Assembly (NCBI RefSeq): GCF_001879715.1
Contig: NZ_MNBW01000004.1
Span: 124,001 to 188,000, forward strand
From: Nioella nitratireducens
Lineage (GTDB): Bacteria > Pseudomonadota > Alphaproteobacteria > Rhodobacterales > Rhodobacteraceae
Length of the DNA: 64,000 nt
Reading direction: 5' to 3'
Made by a program: the position numbers and the translations under genes. Within the stretch, counting starts at the first letter, position 1. Each line of letters opens with the position of its first letter. The notes beneath the pieces are model-generated. The model made no database searches and had not been told where the DNA came from. It worked only from the letters and a program-made list of their open reading frames with translations. This document shows positions 55,212 to 64,000 of the stretch, in pieces.

Positions 55212-55898
55212 ATGCTGACCAAGAAACAGCTGGACCTTTTGACCTTCATCCACCGCCGCGTGCAACGCGACGGCGTGCCACCCTCGTTCGACGAAATGAA
55301 AGAGGCGCTGGACCTGCGTTCGAAATCTGGAATCCACCGGCTGATTACGGCACTGGAAGAGCGCGGTTTCATCCGGCGTCTGGCCCACAGGGCGCGGGCC
55401 ATCGAAATCGTGAAGCTGCCCGACAGTCTTGAAGGCGGCGGATTTACCCCCCGCGTGATCGAGGGCGACCGTGGCAGCCCGCCGCGCGACGCGCTGCCTG
55501 TTTCGGGCGCCGCCGCGATGGACCTGCCAGTGATGGGCCGCATCGCCGCCGGCACCCCGATCGAGGCGATCAGCGAGGTGGCCACCCATGTCGCGGTGCC
55601 GCAACAGATGCTGGGCACCGGGAAATCCCATTACGCGCTTGAGGTCAAAGGCGACTCGATGATCGAGGCCGGGATCAACGAGGGCGATATCGTGGTGATC
55701 GAAGAGGGGTCGACCGCCGATAATGGCGATATTGTCGTGGCCCTTGTCGAAGGCTACGAGGCGACGCTGAAGCGCTTTCGCAAGAAGGGCAACATGATCG
55801 CATTGGAGGCCGCCAACCCCGCCTACCAGACCCGGATGCTGCGACAAGACCAGGTCACTGTGCAAGGCCGTCTCGTGGGCCTGATCCGCACCTACTGA
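55212..55898 (+). CDS. lexA: LexA repressor
   Basis: This repressor (228 aa) controls the SOS response. The winged helix is [20 protein letters not shown] to [20 protein letters not shown]. The autocleavage site is the Ala-Gly in [11 protein letters not shown] near residue 113, the catalytic Ser is in [11 protein letters not shown] near 148, and the Lys in [11 protein letters not shown] near 186. GAGGGAGG before the ATG at 55212 decides the start over an in-frame ATG 51 nt upstream, which would overlap the SOS box. The gene is probably autoregulated. Confidence 0.97.
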   Translation: MLTKKQLDLLTFIHRRVQRDGVPPSFDEMKEALDLRSKSGIHRLITALEERGFIRRLAHRARAIEIVKLPDSLEGGGFTPRVIEGDRGSPPRDALPVSGAAAMDLPVMGRIAAGTPIEAISEVATHVAVPQQMLGTGKSHYALEVKGDSMIEAGINEGDIVVIEEGSTADNGDIVVALVEGYEATLKRFRKKGNMIALEAANPAYQTRMLRQDQVTVQGRLVGLIRTY

Positions 55899-55900
55899 GG

Positions 55901-58012
55901 TTATCGCACCCAAGGGCGGTCCCCCTGCACCGCGCGCGCGGTGCTGATGACGCCCCCCCCGTCGCCCATGCGAACAGCCAGTGCGCCCGTGCGTGCCAGC
56001 AGGTCCGGACCAATCACCCAGCAAGACGCGATCGGCGCCTCGGCCATGGCCGCGCCGGACACCGGTGGGGCACCCACAGGCAACGGCTGCCCGACGCCCT
56101 GCGCCTCCTCCTCCGAGGTGATGACCAGATCGTGCAGCGCGCAGGCCCGTGCCAGATCACGCGCCGCACGGCGCCCGACGCCATGCCAGACACTCCAATC
56201 GCCAAGCAGCGCCACCTGCCCCGCCCCGTCCTGGGTCCACCCGTCGCGGGCCGCAGCCTCTGCCTGATCGGCGCTGTCACCATCGTTTTCCAGCCAAAGC
56301 CCGGCCACGAACCCATCGCCACGGGCACGGCTGAGGCTGCGGCCCGCCTCGGTCGCCGCCCCGGCAAGCCGCCCGGAGGACGAGATCAAAAGCTCTGGAC
56401 GCTCTGCACCGATCCAGAGCCATAGCGCCACCATGCCCGGCAGCAGCCCAAGCCACCGCCCGCGCCCGTGCCAGAGGATCACCGCCAAGGCCCCGCCCGC
56501 CACCAGCGGCAACACGGCGGCAGGCGGCATCACCACATGCCGCAGCGCGCCGGGGGTCGCGGCAACATGGCGGGCCACGGACAGAATCCAGTCGATCCCC
56601 AGTTCCATGACGGCAAAACCAATCCCTTCGGCCCCGACCGGCCAAAGGAGCAGCGCCACAACTGCGGCGGGAATGACGAGGCTCCCCATGACCGGCACCG
56701 TCAGCAGGTTCGCCGCCAACCCGAACACCGCCAGCCGGTTGAACTGCGCCGCGGCGAACGGTGCAGTGGCAAGCCCCGCCACGACGGAGGACAGGACGAC
56801 CCCGGTCACCGCCCGCATCCAGCGCGGGCGGTCCTGCAAACAGGCCACGCCCTTCAACCCGTTGAACACCGCAACCAATGCGGTCGTTGCGGCAAAGCTC
56901 ATCTGGAAGCCGGGTCCAAGCAGCGACTCGGGCCGATGCGCCAACACGATCATCGCGGCAATCGCCACCGAGCGCAGGGTCACCGCGCGCCGGTCCAGCA
57001 GCACCGCAACGAACATCACCGCGATCTGGATGAAGGCGCGTTCGGTGGCGACGTTGCCCCCCGACAAGGCAAGGTAGAATGCCCCCGACGCCAGCGCCCC
57101 CACCGCCGCGATCTTCTTGGTCGGCACCCGCAGCGCCAGTGGCGCGATCAGGGCCATCCCGGCGCGCAGACACAAAAACACGAAGCCAGTCAGCAGCCCC
57201 ATATGCAGCCCGGAAATGGCCAGAAGATGCGCTATATTGCTGTCGCGCAGCGCCTGCATCGTCGCCAGTGGCACGGCCGAGCGATCCCCGGTCAACACGG
57301 CCGCGGCAAAAGCGCCGGCTTCCCCCCCGATCCGCGCGCGTATGGCCTGCGACAGGTGCATCCGCAGATGCGCCAGCCGCATGTCACCTTCGGGCCGGGG
57401 CGCCATCAACAGGGCGGGGGTGCGGGTATAGCCCACGGCGCCGATTCCCAGAAACCACGCGTGGCGTTGAAAATCGAAACCGCCGGGTTCCCCCGGACCT
57501 TCCGGGGCGCTCAGGTGGCCGGTCATGGCCACGGTTGCCCCCGGCTCGGGGGTGAAAAACCCCTGGTCGCCATGCAATGACACCCGCACCCGCCGCGGCA
57601 CGCGGTCTGGATCGGTCCGGGCCAGCACCACCCGATCAAGCGTCAGGCGCAGCCGGTCAGAGGCCGAGCGATCCACCGCCACGATCCTGCCCTCGATCGG
57701 GCCATAGTAGCGAAACTCCAGCACCGGACCCGCCACCATCTGGCTTCGCAGACCGGCAAGGCACAGCCCCACCACGACCAGAACAAGGGCAGTGGCCAGC
57801 GGCCCGGCCTGTTCCCGCCACTTTCGGCCAATGATGGCTGCCACAATAGCCGACGTGATGCCCCCGAGATAGTGCCACGGCGCAGGGTCACACGGCAGCG
57901 CGAAAAAGAGCGCGACGCCCAGAGCCAGGCAAACCGGCGACCACGGCAGCAAATACCCTCGTTGCGCCTGTTGGGCTGCATTGATCCTCTGCCACAGCCG
58001 CACCCTTGCCAC
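55901..58012 (-). CDS. comEC: ComEC/Rec2 DNA-uptake channel protein
   Basis: This inner-membrane protein (703 aa) is the channel for single-stranded DNA in natural transformation. It has an N-terminal OB-like domain (near 95-190), and the competence domain with [35 protein letters not shown] near 255-275, and [20 protein letters not shown]. The C-terminus lacks a full beta-lactamase-like nuclease domain and ends in about 140 residues of diverged sequence, which is common in this group. It is convergent with lexA (2 nt between stops). Confidence 0.92.
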   Translation of the reverse strand: MARVRLWQRINAAQQAQRGYLLPWSPVCLALGVALFFALPCDPAPWHYLGGITSAIVAAIIGRKWREQAGPLATALVLVVVGLCLAGLRSQMVAGPVLEFRYYGPIEGRIVAVDRSASDRLRLTLDRVVLARTDPDRVPRRVRVSLHGDQGFFTPEPGATVAMTGHLSAPEGPGEPGGFDFQRHAWFLGIGAVGYTRTPALLMAPRPEGDMRLAHLRMHLSQAIRARIGGEAGAFAAAVLTGDRSAVPLATMQALRDSNIAHLLAISGLHMGLLTGFVFLCLRAGMALIAPLALRVPTKKIAAVGALASGAFYLALSGGNVATERAFIQIAVMFVAVLLDRRAVTLRSVAIAAMIVLAHRPESLLGPGFQMSFAATTALVAVFNGLKGVACLQDRPRWMRAVTGVVLSSVVAGLATAPFAAAQFNRLAVFGLAANLLTVPVMGSLVIPAAVVALLLWPVGAEGIGFAVMELGIDWILSVARHVAATPGALRHVVMPPAAVLPLVAGGALAVILWHGRGRWLGLLPGMVALWLWIGAERPELLISSSGRLAGAATEAGRSLSRARGDGFVAGLWLENDGDSADQAEAAARDGWTQDGAGQVALLGDWSVWHGVGRRAARDLARACALHDLVITSEEEAQGVGQPLPVGAPPVSGAAMAEAPIASCWVIGPDLLARTGALAVRMGDGGGVISTARAVQGDRPWVR

Positions 58013-58122
58013 CCTTTCCGGCCTTGCCTAAACACGCGCAAAGCCAAGTCTGCGACCGCATGGTTGCCAAACCGTTAACGCGCCCCGCCCGCCGCGCCGG
58101 ACGCCACCGAAAGGACGCCCCC

Positions 58123-59526
58123 ATGACCACCCAAGTCGTGACCCGCTTTGCCCCCTCGCCCACCGGCTTCCTGCATATCGGCGGCGCGCGCACGGCGTTG
58201 TTCAACTGGCTCTATGCCCGCGGGCGCGGTGGCCGGTTCCTATTGCGGATCGAGGATACCGACCGCGCCCGCTCAACCCCCGAGGCGACGCAAGCGATCC
58301 TGACCGGGCTGACATGGCTCGGCCTCGACTGGGATGGTGCGCCGACCAGCCAGTTCGAGCAGCGCGAACGCCATGCCGAGGTGGCGCGCGAGATGCTGGC
58401 AAACGGGCACGCCTACAAGTGCTTTTCGACGCAGGAAGAAATTGCCGCCTTCCGCGACGCCGCCAAGGCCGAGGGGCGCTCGACCCTGTTCCTCAGCCCG
58501 TGGCGCGACACGCCCGAGTCACAGCAGCCGGACCTGCCCCACGTCGTCCGCCTCAAGGCCCCGCGCGAGGGCATGACACTGGTCAAGGACGAGGTGCAGG
58601 GCGATGTCACGATCCGCAACGATCAACTGGATGACATGATCCTGTTACGCTCGGACGGCACACCTACCTACATGCTGGCGGTGGTGGTCGACGATCATGA
58701 TATGGGCGTAACGCACGTCATCCGGGGGGACGATCACCTCAACAACGCCGCGCGCCAAGCGCAGATCTATGCCGCGATGGGGTGGCCGCAGCCGGTCTGG
58801 GCGCATATTCCACTGATCCACGGGCCCGATGGCAAGAAGCTGTCCAAGCGCCACGGGGCGCTCGGGGTCGAGGAATATGCCGCCATGGGGTATCCGCCCG
58901 CCGCGATGCGAAACTACCTTGCCCGCCTGGGCTGGAGCCACGGCGACGACGAGTTGTTCGACGACGCGCAGGCGAAAGACTGGTTCGACCTCAAGGGAAT
59001 CGGCAAATCGCCCGCGCGGCTGGACTTCAAGAAGCTCGACCACGTGTCGAGCTATCACATTGGCCGGATGGCCGATGACGATCTGGTGAACGAGATCGAA
59101 CGGTTCTTGGCGGCAACGCAGCAACCCACCCTTTCGCAGGTGCAGAAAGATGGGCTGTCCGCTGCGATGTATTGCCTCAAGGATCGGGCGAAATCTTTGC
59201 CGCAAATTATTGAAAAAGCGCATTTTGTCCTTATCAGTCGACCACTTGACCGGGATGAAAAATCGCGCAAGGCGCTGGATGATGTATCCCGTGGTATACT
59301 GACAGAATTGACGCCGCAGTTGCAAAATGCTAGCTGGACACGCGATACGCTGGAAGCGATTGTGTCCCAGGTGGCGGACGGCCACGGACTGAAACTGGGC
59401 AAGCTGGCCCCGGCGCTTCGCGCCGCTCTGGCCGGCCGCCCGGTCAGCCCAAGCGTTTTCGACATGATGCTCGTCATCGGCAGGGAAGAGACGATCGCCC
59501 GCCTGACGGAGGCCGCAGCCGACTGA
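58123..59526 (+). CDS. gltX: Glutamyl-tRNA synthetase
   Basis: This class I synthetase (467 aa) charges tRNA-Glu. The HIGH motif is in [20 protein letters not shown] near residues 8-27 and KMSKS appears as KKLSKRHGA near 240. The discriminatory C-terminal anticodon-binding region is present and the length is normal. AAGGA before the ATG at 58123 decides the start. It is divergent from comEC. A second gltX-type gene elsewhere is usual in alphaproteobacteria, and this one may be either copy. Confidence 0.96.
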   Translation: MTTQVVTRFAPSPTGFLHIGGARTALFNWLYARGRGGRFLLRIEDTDRARSTPEATQAILTGLTWLGLDWDGAPTSQFEQRERHAEVAREMLANGHAYKCFSTQEEIAAFRDAAKAEGRSTLFLSPWRDTPESQQPDLPHVVRLKAPREGMTLVKDEVQGDVTIRNDQLDDMILLRSDGTPTYMLAVVVDDHDMGVTHVIRGDDHLNNAARQAQIYAAMGWPQPVWAHIPLIHGPDGKKLSKRHGALGVEEYAAMGYPPAAMRNYLARLGWSHGDDELFDDAQAKDWFDLKGIGKSPARLDFKKLDHVSSYHIGRMADDDLVNEIERFLAATQQPTLSQVQKDGLSAAMYCLKDRAKSLPQIIEKAHFVLISRPLDRDEKSRKALDDVSRGILTELTPQLQNASWTRDTLEAIVSQVADGHGLKLGKLAPALRAALAGRPVSPSVFDMMLVIGREETIARLTEAAAD

Positions 59527-59631
59527 CGACAGATCTGACGTCGAGGCTGCCTGCGAATGAAGGGCCCGGGAAACCGGTCCCGGTGACCACCGCCAGCGGT
59601 TCAACGCCGGCGAATATTGAGAGGGACTCAC

Positions 59632-60924
59632 ATGGCAGACAGCAAGACCGCGACTCTGACATTCGACAACAAGACCTTCGAGTTGCCGATGCACTCGCCC
59701 AGTGCCGGACCCGACGTGATCGACATCACCAAGCTCTATGGCCAGGCCGGCGTGTTCACCCACGATCCCGGCTTTACCTCGACCTCGGCTTGCGAATCCA
59801 CCATCACCTATATTGATGGCGACGCGGGCGTTCTGCTGCATCGCGGCTATCCGATCGATCAGTTGGCCGGAAAATCCCACTATCTCGAAGTGTGCTACCT
59901 GCTGCTCTACGGGGAACTGCCGACCGCCGCGCAGCTGGAAGATTTCGAAGCGCGTGTGACCAATCACACGATGGTGCACGAGCAGATGCACAACTTCTTC
60001 CGCGGGTTCCGGCGCGATGCACACCCGATGGCAACCATGGTCGGCGTTGTCGGCGCAATGTCGGCCTTCTATCACGACTCGACCGATATTTCGGACCCGT
60101 GGCAGCGCGAAGTCGCGTCCATCCGCCTGATCGCCAAACTGCCGACCATCGCCGCGATGGCCTACAAGTATTCGATCGGCCAGCCCTTCGTGTATCCGCG
60201 CAACGACCTCGACTACGCGTCGAACTTCCTGCGCATGTGCTTTGCCGTCCCGGCCGAGGAATATCAGCCCGACCCGATCCTGAGCCGGGCGATGGACCGG
60301 ATCTTTACCCTGCATGCGGATCACGAACAGAACGCCTCGACCTCGACCGTGCGCCTGGCGGGGTCTTCCGGGGCCAACCCATTTGCCTGTATCGCCGCCG
60401 GCATCGCCTGCCTCTGGGGCCCCGCCCATGGCGGCGCCAACCAGGCTTGCCTTGAAATGCTCAAGGAAATCGGCTCGGTCGACCGCATTCCCGAATTCAT
60501 CGCACGCGCCAAGGACAAGGAAGATCCGTTCCGCCTGATGGGATTCGGTCACCGGGTCTACAAGAACTTCGACCCGCGCGCGAAGGTGATGAAGCAATCG
60601 GCGGACGAGGTGCTGGACCTGCTCGGCGTGGAAAACAACCCGCTGCTGCAAGTCGCCAAGGAACTGGAACGCATCGCGCTGGAAGACGCGTATTTCGCCG
60701 AGAAAAAGCTCTTCCCGAATGTCGATTTCTATTCCGGCATCATCCTGGAGGCCATGGGCTTCCCGACGTCGATGTTCACGCCGATCTTCGCGCTGTCGCG
60801 CACCGTCGGCTGGATTTCGCAGTGGAAGGAAATGATCGCCGACCCCAAAGGCAAGATCGGCCGCCCGCGCCAGCTTTATACCGGTGCAACCTACCGCGAT
60901 TACGTGGATATCGAGAACCGCTGA
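59632..60924 (+). CDS. gltA: Citrate synthase (type II)
   Basis: The enzyme (430 aa) condenses acetyl-CoA and oxaloacetate. Conserved blocks are [40 protein letters not shown] with a catalytic His, [16 protein letters not shown], and [18 protein letters not shown] near residues 304-321. The length and N-terminal beta domain match the hexameric Gram-negative form. GAGAGGG upstream supports the ATG at 59632. It ends in a strong terminator. Confidence 0.97.
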   Translation: MADSKTATLTFDNKTFELPMHSPSAGPDVIDITKLYGQAGVFTHDPGFTSTSACESTITYIDGDAGVLLHRGYPIDQLAGKSHYLEVCYLLLYGELPTAAQLEDFEARVTNHTMVHEQMHNFFRGFRRDAHPMATMVGVVGAMSAFYHDSTDISDPWQREVASIRLIAKLPTIAAMAYKYSIGQPFVYPRNDLDYASNFLRMCFAVPAEEYQPDPILSRAMDRIFTLHADHEQNASTSTVRLAGSSGANPFACIAAGIACLWGPAHGGANQACLEMLKEIGSVDRIPEFIARAKDKEDPFRLMGFGHRVYKNFDPRAKVMKQSADEVLDLLGVENNPLLQVAKELERIALEDAYFAEKKLFPNVDFYSGIILEAMGFPTSMFTPIFALSRTVGWISQWKEMIADPKGKIGRPRQLYTGATYRDYVDIENR

Positions 60925-60944
60925 GCGGATCTGGTCCGACAAAC

Positions 60945-60975
60945 AAAGGCCGCCCCCCAGCCGGGCGGCCTTTTT
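60945..60975 (+). terminator. Intrinsic terminator after gltA
   Basis: AAAGGCCGCCC pairs with GGGCGGCCTTT around a 7-nt loop and runs into TTTTT. The stem is 11 bp and perfect. Confidence 0.9.
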
Positions 60976-61026
60976 CCTTGCCGGGATGTTACCGGACCGC
61001 CGTTAACCTTAACGCGCGCGTCCCCC

Positions 61027-61048
61027 TTCTTCTTGGCAAAAATACTCA
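61027..61048 (+). repeat. Intergenic TTCTTCTTGG...AATACTC element, copy 4
   Basis: The element reads TTCTTCTTGG, CA, AAAATACTC and then A where other copies have C. It lies about 50 nt after the gltA terminator in the same direction. Confidence 0.7.
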
Positions 61049-61111
61049 CGGCGAACCGTTGCAACTGCGCGCGCCGCGACTACGCTGCCCGGGCGTGACA
61101 AAGGACCAGCC

Positions 61112-62050
61112 ATGCCCCGGAAAATCATCATCGACACCGACCCCGGACAGGATGACGCGGTCGCCATCCTGCTGGCGCTGGCCAGCCCGGAAGAGATTGA
61201 CCTGCTCGGCATCACCGCGGTTGCGGGCAACGTGCCCCTCGCGTTGACGCAGGAAAATGCCCGCAAGACCTGCGAAGTGGCGGGTCGGCCGGAGGTCAGG
61301 GTTTTCGCAGGTTGCGACCGCCCGCTTGCCCACAGCCTTGTCACGGCAGAGCACGTCCACGGCAAGACCGGCCTCGATGGCCCCGACCTGCCCGCACCGA
61401 CCATGCCCTTGCAACAGGCGCATGGCGTGGATTTCCTGATCCGCACCCTGCGCGACAATCCCGCTGGCACGGTCACGTTGTGCCCCTTGGGGCCGCTGAC
61501 CAATATCGCCACGGCGCTGCAACAGGCGCCCGACATCGCGCCGCGCATCAAGGAGATCGTGCTGATGGGCGGGGCCTATTTCGAGGTAGGCAACATCACC
61601 CCGGCGGCGGAGTTCAACATTTACGTAGACCCGGAAGCCGCTGAAATCGTGTTTAAATCAGGCGTACCTCTGACCGTGATGCCATTGGACGTGACGCATA
61701 AGGTGCTCGTCACCCCGGCGCGCAGCGCCGCGTTCCGCGCGCTCGGGACGGAACCGGGGCGGATCGTGGCGGACTGGACGGATTTCTTCGAGCGTTTCGA
61801 CAAGGAAAAATACGGCTCCGATGGCGCACCACTACATGACCCGACCGTGATCGCCTACCTGATCCGGCCCGAGCTGTTCACCGGACGGCACATCAATGTC
61901 GAGATCGAAACCCGCTCTGACCTGACCCGAGGCATGACCGTCGCAGACTGGTGGCGCGTGACCGACCGCGCGCCCAATGCGATGTTCATGGGCGATGTGG
62001 ATGCCGACGGATTCTTTTCGCTGCTGACCGAGCGCATCGGTCGCCTGTGA
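61112..62050 (+). CDS. Nucleoside hydrolase (IunH/RihA-like)
   Basis: This protein of 312 aa hydrolyses nucleosides to ribose and base. The metal-binding motif DTDPGQDDAVAILLAL is near residues 8-23, ITAVAGNVPL follows, and VLMGGAYFEVGNITPAAEFN near 150-169 with DPTVIAYLI near residue 245 completes the site. The base preference cannot be told. The nearest neighbours have no nucleoside link. Confidence 0.92.
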   Translation: MPRKIIIDTDPGQDDAVAILLALASPEEIDLLGITAVAGNVPLALTQENARKTCEVAGRPEVRVFAGCDRPLAHSLVTAEHVHGKTGLDGPDLPAPTMPLQQAHGVDFLIRTLRDNPAGTVTLCPLGPLTNIATALQQAPDIAPRIKEIVLMGGAYFEVGNITPAAEFNIYVDPEAAEIVFKSGVPLTVMPLDVTHKVLVTPARSAAFRALGTEPGRIVADWTDFFERFDKEKYGSDGAPLHDPTVIAYLIRPELFTGRHINVEIETRSDLTRGMTVADWWRVTDRAPNAMFMGDVDADGFFSLLTERIGRL

Positions 62051-62118
62051 TCCGATCCAATACCCCCTCTGGCATCCTGACCGCGAAACCCTAGGTCTAG
62101 GGGGAAAGGACATTTCCC

Positions 62119-63561
62119 ATGCAGATCGCGTTCGACAATTCCTATGCCCGCCTGCCGTCGCGCTTCTTTGCGCCCTTGGCTCCGACTCCCGTGGCCGATC
62201 CTGCCATGATCGCGTTGAACGCGCCCCTTGCCGAGGCTCTTGGCCTCGATCCCGAGGCGCTTCGCCGCCCCGACGGTGTGGCGATGCTGGCCGGAAACAG
62301 GGTGCCCGACGGCGCGACACCGCTGGCGCAGGCCTATGCCGGGCACCAATTCGGCGGGTGGGTGCCGCAACTAGGCGACGGGCGGGCGATCTTGCTGGGC
62401 GAAATCCTCGACCGGACCGGGCAGCGGCGGGATATCCAGCTCAAGGGCTCGGGCCCGACGCCGTTTTCGCGGCGGGGCGACGGGCGCGCAGCGCTTGGGC
62501 CGGTGCTGCGGGAATATATCGTGTCCGAAGCCATGCATGCCTTTGGCATCCCAACCACGCGGGCACTGGCGGCGGTCTTGACGGGTGAACCGGTGCAGCG
62601 GGAGCGGGCGCTTCCCGGGGCGGTGCTGACCCGTGTCGCCAGTTCGCACATCCGCGTCGGCACGTTCCAGTTCTTCGCGGCACGCGGCGACGAGGAGGCG
62701 CTCAAGGCGCTTGCAGGTCATGTCATTGCACGGCACTACCCAGAGGCGGACACCCCCCTGGACCTGCTGACGGCAGTCGTGGCGCGGCAGGCGCGGCTGA
62801 TCGCGCAGTGGATGGGCGTGGGGTTCATCCACGGCGTGATGAATACCGATAACATGTCCGTCGCGGGGGAAACCATCGACTATGGCCCTTGCGCCTTCAT
62901 GGACGGCTATCACCCGGACACGGTGTTTTCCTCGATCGACCGGATGGGTCGCTATGCCTATCGAAAGCAGCCCGAAATCGCGGTCTGGAACCTTGCGCAA
63001 TTTGCCACCGCGCTGTTGCCGATCATGGGGATGAGCCACAAGGATGCCGTCGCTGTCGCCACCCGCGCGGTCGAGGGCTTCGCCGACCTGTTCGGCACCG
63101 CGTGGGAAGCGGTCTTCGCTGCCAAGCTCGGGTTGGCGGATCTGGATGAGGATGACGGCGGGCTGGCCTATGACCTGCTGATGCGCATGGCCAAGGGGCG
63201 GGCGGACTTTACCCGCACATTCCGGGCGCTGTCAGGGGCCGATCCGACAGCCGCGCGCGAGGAATTCGTCGACCCGGCCACCTTGGACGCATGGCTGCCC
63301 CGCTGGCAGGCGCGTCTGACAGCAAAGGGCGCGGACGCATCCGTGCGGCGCGCCCGCATGAGCGCCGCGAACCCCGCCTTCATTCCCCGCAATCACCGCG
63401 TGGAAGAGGCCATCGCCGCCGGGCTGACAGGTGATTTCGCCCCGTTCCACCGATTGACAGAGGTGCTGTCGCGCCCCTTCGACGATCAGCCCGAAGCCGC
63501 AGACCTGACCCTTGCCCCAACCCCGGATCAGGAGGTGCGCCAGACCTTTTGCGGCACCTGA
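62119..63561 (+). CDS. selO: SelO-family protein adenylyltransferase (YdiU)
   Basis: The pseudokinase-fold enzyme (480 aa) transfers AMP from ATP to Ser, Thr or Tyr of target proteins; the E. coli member modifies redox-related proteins. Characteristic blocks are [20 protein letters not shown] near residues 70-90, [39 protein letters not shown], and [20 protein letters not shown] near 238-257. It ends TFCGT, with Cys at the position that is selenocysteine in animal SelO. GAAAGGA upstream supports the start. Confidence 0.95.
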   Translation: MQIAFDNSYARLPSRFFAPLAPTPVADPAMIALNAPLAEALGLDPEALRRPDGVAMLAGNRVPDGATPLAQAYAGHQFGGWVPQLGDGRAILLGEILDRTGQRRDIQLKGSGPTPFSRRGDGRAALGPVLREYIVSEAMHAFGIPTTRALAAVLTGEPVQRERALPGAVLTRVASSHIRVGTFQFFAARGDEEALKALAGHVIARHYPEADTPLDLLTAVVARQARLIAQWMGVGFIHGVMNTDNMSVAGETIDYGPCAFMDGYHPDTVFSSIDRMGRYAYRKQPEIAVWNLAQFATALLPIMGMSHKDAVAVATRAVEGFADLFGTAWEAVFAAKLGLADLDEDDGGLAYDLLMRMAKGRADFTRTFRALSGADPTAAREEFVDPATLDAWLPRWQARLTAKGADASVRRARMSAANPAFIPRNHRVEEAIAAGLTGDFAPFHRLTEVLSRPFDDQPEAADLTLAPTPDQEVRQTFCGT

Positions 63562-64000
63562 TTACTCCTTGCGGCGGAACCTGCGAAAAAGGCGGCGGTT
63601 GAGCGTCACGAACTCATCCACCATCGCCCCGACCGAGCCGAGCGCACGACCCTTGAGGTAGAGCGCCCCCAAGCCGCCACCAAAGCCCGCGCCGATCACA
63701 TCGACGATCAGGTCGCCCATGGTGTCGGGCAAGCCCGATTTCTGCATGTTGAGTCCGAAGGCCTGGTCCATGGAAAATTCGAAAATCTCCCACAAGACAC
63801 CGAACGTGATACCGATCGTCGCCGCCAATAGCCCCATGGCCCATGCCGGCGCGGCGTAGGCGTCGCCCTCGAACAGGATGAACACGACCAAAAAGCCTGC
63901 CAGCCCGAACCCAATGGCGGACAGCCCGTGCAGCGCTATGTCCCACCACCAGACCCGCTCGTAGAAATCGAACGCCTCTCCAAGGAAGATCGACGCGAAG
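63562..64000 (-). CDS. DUF2238/YjdF-like membrane protein (partial, N-terminus beyond the window)
   Basis: The minus-strand frame stays open to the right edge, so at least 145 C-terminal residues are visible, beginning FASIFLGEAFDFYERVWWWD. It has about four hydrophobic segments, including LHGLSAIGFGLAGFLVVFIL and GLLAATIGITFGVLWEIFEF, then SGLPDTMGDLIVDVIGAGFG, the DUF2238 (YjdF-like) pattern. The C-terminus is basic (RRLFRRFRRKE). The function is unknown. The stop abuts the selO stop (convergent). Confidence 0.8.
   Translation of the reverse strand, partial: FASIFLGEAFDFYERVWWWDIALHGLSAIGFGLAGFLVVFILFEGDAYAAPAWAMGLLAATIGITFGVLWEIFEFSMDQAFGLNMQKSGLPDTMGDLIVDVIGAGFGGGLGALYLKGRALGSVGAMVDEFVTLNRRLFRRFRRKE

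Noticed and set aside
57888-58205. Minus-strand small frame in the divergent comEC/gltX promoter region
   Set aside because: It overlaps the gltX start and the comEC start region and has no recognisable motif.
58645-60942. Minus-strand 765-codon open frame across gltX and gltA
   Set aside because: Both plus-strand genes are unmistakable. The frame is a GC-rich shadow with no family resemblance.

Overview
This 64 kb window is chromosomal DNA from a GC-rich alphaproteobacterium, almost certainly a member of the Rhodobacterales (Roseobacter/Paracoccaceae type). The pointers are the lexA promoter with GAAC-N7-GAAC direct repeats (the alphaproteobacterial SOS box), the trpG-trpD-trpC-moaC-moeA-lexA/comEC order, an LdtR-like MarR regulator, a zwf-pgl-pgi operon behind a LacI-type TGTTAGCGCTATCA site, and four copies of an intergenic TTCTTCTTGG...AAATACTCC element. 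Genes are tightly packed and most operon junctions are 1- or 4-nt stop/start overlaps (TGATG, ATGA, GTGA), which fixed many start codons.

Layout. 0-7 kb: a partial gene, a small 'virulence factor' family gene, an exopolyphosphatase-type gene, the Entner-Doudoroff entry operon zwf-pgl-pgi, and a yaiI-type gene behind a HpcH/HpaI aldolase. 7.3-14.5 kb: a branched-chain amino-acid type ABC operon carrying five small, mostly secreted ORFs between its ATPase and permease genes, at least four of which share a cysteine pattern. 14.6-17.3 kb: a PhyH-like dioxygenase, a TauE/SafE permease and dusA. 17.2-19.8 kb: a small island between the 5' end of dusA and a second, diverged copy of a dusA start. It holds a ParD/ParE-like toxin-antitoxin pair and an overlapping pair encoding a BMT5-like (m3U-type) rRNA methyltransferase and an AlkB-family dioxygenase. 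20.2-23.1 kb: an orphan EnvZ-like kinase, a metallo-beta-lactamase fold hydrolase, tRNA-Asn and an unexplained 0.5 kb.

23.1-37.3 kb is a complete galactoside catabolic locus: GH42 beta-galactosidase, GH36 alpha-galactosidase, SDR sugar dehydrogenase, SMP-30 lactonase, IlvD/Edd dehydratase, KDGal kinase and KDPGal aldolase (a De Ley-Doudoroff pathway), with a sugar ABC transporter and a divergent IclR regulator. A palindrome in the divergent promoter is the likely operator. 37.6-42.9 kb is a polyamine-type ABC operon with an uncharacterised last gene.

42.9-64 kb is mostly housekeeping: TPR protein, PHP phosphoesterase, LdtR-like regulator, sdhE, an XRE regulator, an aspartate aminotransferase, a divergent polysaccharide deacetylase with an 11-G tract, trpGDC with ung, moaC and moeA (with a GIY-YIG/DUF4357 gene spliced between the last two), lexA, comEC, gltX, gltA, a nucleoside hydrolase, selO and a partial DUF2238-type membrane protein.

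The best candidates for undescribed biology are the dusA island with its methyltransferase/AlkB pair, the tandem Cys-patterned secreted proteins inside the liv operon, and the GIY-YIG gene inside the molybdopterin operon. All functions are assigned by reading the translations; no database search was run.
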